A stretch of DNA of 6,099 nt from an uncultured Ilumatobacter sp. (GTDB lineage Bacteria; Actinomycetota; Acidimicrobiia; Acidimicrobiales; Ilumatobacteraceae): the NCBI GenBank assembly GCA_938049325.1, contig CALICC010000290.1:1-6099 (forward strand), given 5' to 3'. The translations under genes were made by a program, and so were the position numbers. The notes beneath the pieces were generated by a model. It saw only the letters and a list, made by a program, of their open reading frames with translations. It searched no databases and had not been told where the DNA came from. Below are positions 4,913 through 6,099 of the stretch, one piece after another; the stretch's first letter is position 1, and each line of letters begins with the position of its first letter.

Positions 4913-6099
4913 TCACGGGCAGCCGGTGTCGGAGAACGTGGAGTTGTCGAGACGAGCGACCGCGAAACACGTCCTGGTGTTGATCGCGATGTTGGCATCG
5001 ACCGAGATGAACCGCAGCTCCGCAGCGCCGGTTCCGATCATTCGACCGTTCGTCATCGACGAGTGCGACATCGACAGGGTCGAGTTCGTTCCGACATTGA
5101 CGCCGATGATGCCGCCGTAGCCGATGATCTCGACGTCGACCATGTTCACGATCTTCGTCCCGGTGTTGGCCGATCCGAGCGCGATCAACCCGCCGCCACC
5201 CAACGCCGTTCCAGATGCGTCGATCTTCGTGTTGCGAATCTCGAGCTCGTTGGTTCCGGACCCGAGGAAGATCGACGCAACGTCCGATCCGACGATCGAA
5301 CCGTTCACGTTGGTCAATGTCACTCGTGGCCGGAAACCCTCGATCAGCGTGTCACGAACCTCGATCTGGCCGTTCGACATCAGGAGTCCGAACTGACTGT
5401 TCGCTGACTCGACGGCACTCAGCGTGCGCAGCGTCGAGTCGATCAACGTGAGGTTGCCGTCCGATACCGCCAACGCGTCACCCGACGTGCTCCGGTTCTC
5501 GATCGTGACTCGCTCCACGATCGCTGTGGCGACCTGAACCGTCTGGGTCGTCGCGCCGCTCACGAGCGTCATGTCGGACACGGTGAGCGAGGTGGAGCTC
5601 GTGATGAGGCGACATGTCGAACAGCTGAGCGTCGTCGCGTCAACTCCCGCCCCTCGGATGGTGACCGCTTCGGGCACCGCCGGTGGCGCAGCACTGAACG
5701 CGTATCGACCGGGTTCGAGGTGGATTGCCCAGGGATTCGTCGTCGACGGCGCTGCGGCGATCACCGTATTGAGGGCTGCAAGGTACGCAGCTCCGTTCTG
5801 TGCCGCCGTCCCGCCGCTGTTGACGACAACCGTTCGCACGAACAGGTCCGCACCATCAGCACCGTCCGCACCGTCCGCACCATCAGCACCGTCCGCACCG
5901 TCCGCACCATCAGCACCATCCTGGCCGTCAGCACCAGGCGCCCCGGGCGGACCCTGTGCTCCGTCCTGACCGTCAGCACCAGGCGCCCCAGGCGGACCCT
6001 GTGCTCCGTCCGCGCCGTCCTGACCGTCGACCCCATCAGCGCCGTCGGCGCCGGGCAGACCGGCGGGTCCGGCAGGTCCGGTGGGTCCGGCAGGTCCGG
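4913..6099 (-). CDS. Collagen-like protein with beta-helix (pectin-lyase-like) C-terminal domain, N-terminus beyond the window
   Basis: Reading leftward from 6097, the frame is open for 394 residues to a TGA at 4915-4913. The first 84 visible residues are 28 uninterrupted Gly-X-Y triplets: GPA/GPT/GLP at the edge, then GAD, GQD, GAQ, GPP, GAP, ending in eight GAD. This is a collagen-like stalk, probably a trimer. About 310 residues follow, starting LFVRTVVVNSGGTAAQNGAAYLAALN. They contain HLEPGRYAF, VTIRGAGVDATTLS and repeating strands such as LTVSDMTLVSGA, VERVTIENRS, LTLIDSTLRTL and IEVRDTLIEGF. That rhythm is typical of right-handed parallel beta-helices. Cys occur as SCSTC and near the C-terminus (CFAVARLDNS, DTGCP). 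A cell-surface or secreted adhesin is likely; a phage-type fibre is an alternative. The signal peptide would be outside the window. It converges on the lipoprotein gene with a 21-bp gap. Confidence 0.85.
   Translation of the reverse strand, partial: GPAGPTGPAGPAGLPGADGADGVDGQDGADGAQGPPGAPGADGQDGAQGPPGAPGADGQDGADGADGADGADGADGADGADGADLFVRTVVVNSGGTAAQNGAAYLAALNTVIAAAPSTTNPWAIHLEPGRYAFSAAPPAVPEAVTIRGAGVDATTLSCSTCRLITSSTSLTVSDMTLVSGATTQTVQVATAIVERVTIENRSTSGDALAVSDGNLTLIDSTLRTLSAVESANSQFGLLMSNGQIEVRDTLIEGFRPRVTLTNVNGSIVGSDVASIFLGSGTNELEIRNTKIDASGTALGGGGLIALGSANTGTKIVNMVDVEIIGYGGIIGVNVGTNSTLSMSHSSMTNGRMIGTGAAELRFISVDANIAINTRTCFAVARLDNSTFSDTGCP
5850..5917. repeat. 27-bp tandem repeat encoding (GAD)3
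   Basis: Two identical 27-bp units (5850-5876 and 5877-5903) are followed by a partial copy (5904-5917). Each encodes three Gly-Ala-Asp triplets with the same synonymous codons, which points to recent duplication or slippage rather than protein-level selection alone. Copy number may vary between strains. Confidence 0.85.
5925..6014. repeat. 45-bp tandem repeat in the collagen-like stalk
   Basis: Units 5925-5969 and 5970-6014 match at 41 of 45 positions. In the protein frame each adds 15 residues, five triplets made of GAD, GQD or GAD, GAQ, GPP and GAP. Three of the four differences sit at the end of the unit, so a higher-order GXY duplication created this part of the stalk. Confidence 0.8.

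Noticed and set aside
5850..6099. CRISPR-like or non-coding repeat array
   Set aside because: The units are direct tandem repeats without unique spacers and translate cleanly into Gly-X-Y triplets.

Overview
This is a GC-rich, gene-dense window with short gaps, frequent GTG starts and third-codon positions dominated by G and C. The gene content (a FadE-type acyl-CoA dehydrogenase, a Phd/YefM plus PIN toxin-antitoxin pair, an acidic lipoprotein, a collagen-like surface protein) fits a free-living actinobacterium. An Acidimicrobiia/Ilumatobacter-like source is my guess; no marker gene proves it.

Layout, left to right. (1) 1-835, minus: N-terminal three quarters of an acyl-CoA dehydrogenase, with an in-frame TAA at codon 10 inside an otherwise well-preserved N-terminus. 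(2) 836-889: a short divergent spacer. A 20-bp near-perfect palindrome (879-898) overlaps the GTG start of the next gene. (3) 890-1165 and 1323-1727, plus: a Phd/YefM-type antitoxin and a PIN-domain (VapC-like) toxin. They are separated by 157 bp instead of overlapping. The gap holds a 19-bp perfect inverted repeat, an 18-bp-period repeat, and a 54-codon small ORF joined to both neighbours by ATGA and GTGA overlaps. (4) 1732-3162, minus: a full-length pyruvate-kinase-family protein in which several catalytic residues are replaced. It converges on the toxin gene with a 4-bp gap. (5) 3163-3220: divergent spacer with a perfect 14-bp palindrome. (6) 3221-4891, plus: a tight three-gene operon of a metallo-beta-lactamase-fold hydrolase, a 121-aa protein of unknown function, and a very acidic lipoprotein, each overlapping the next by 4-8 bp. 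(7) 4913-6099, minus: the C-terminal 394 residues of a protein with a collagen-like Gly-X-Y stalk and a predicted beta-helix/pectin-lyase-like head. It runs off the right edge.

The toxin-antitoxin pair is a functional unit. The hydrolase operon is probably co-transcribed and translationally coupled, but no shared pathway is visible. The most distinctive observations are the unusual intergenic segment of the toxin-antitoxin locus and the catalytically altered pyruvate kinase paralogue. No RNA genes, insertion sequences or CRISPR arrays were seen, and no gene-free stretch exceeds 300 bases.
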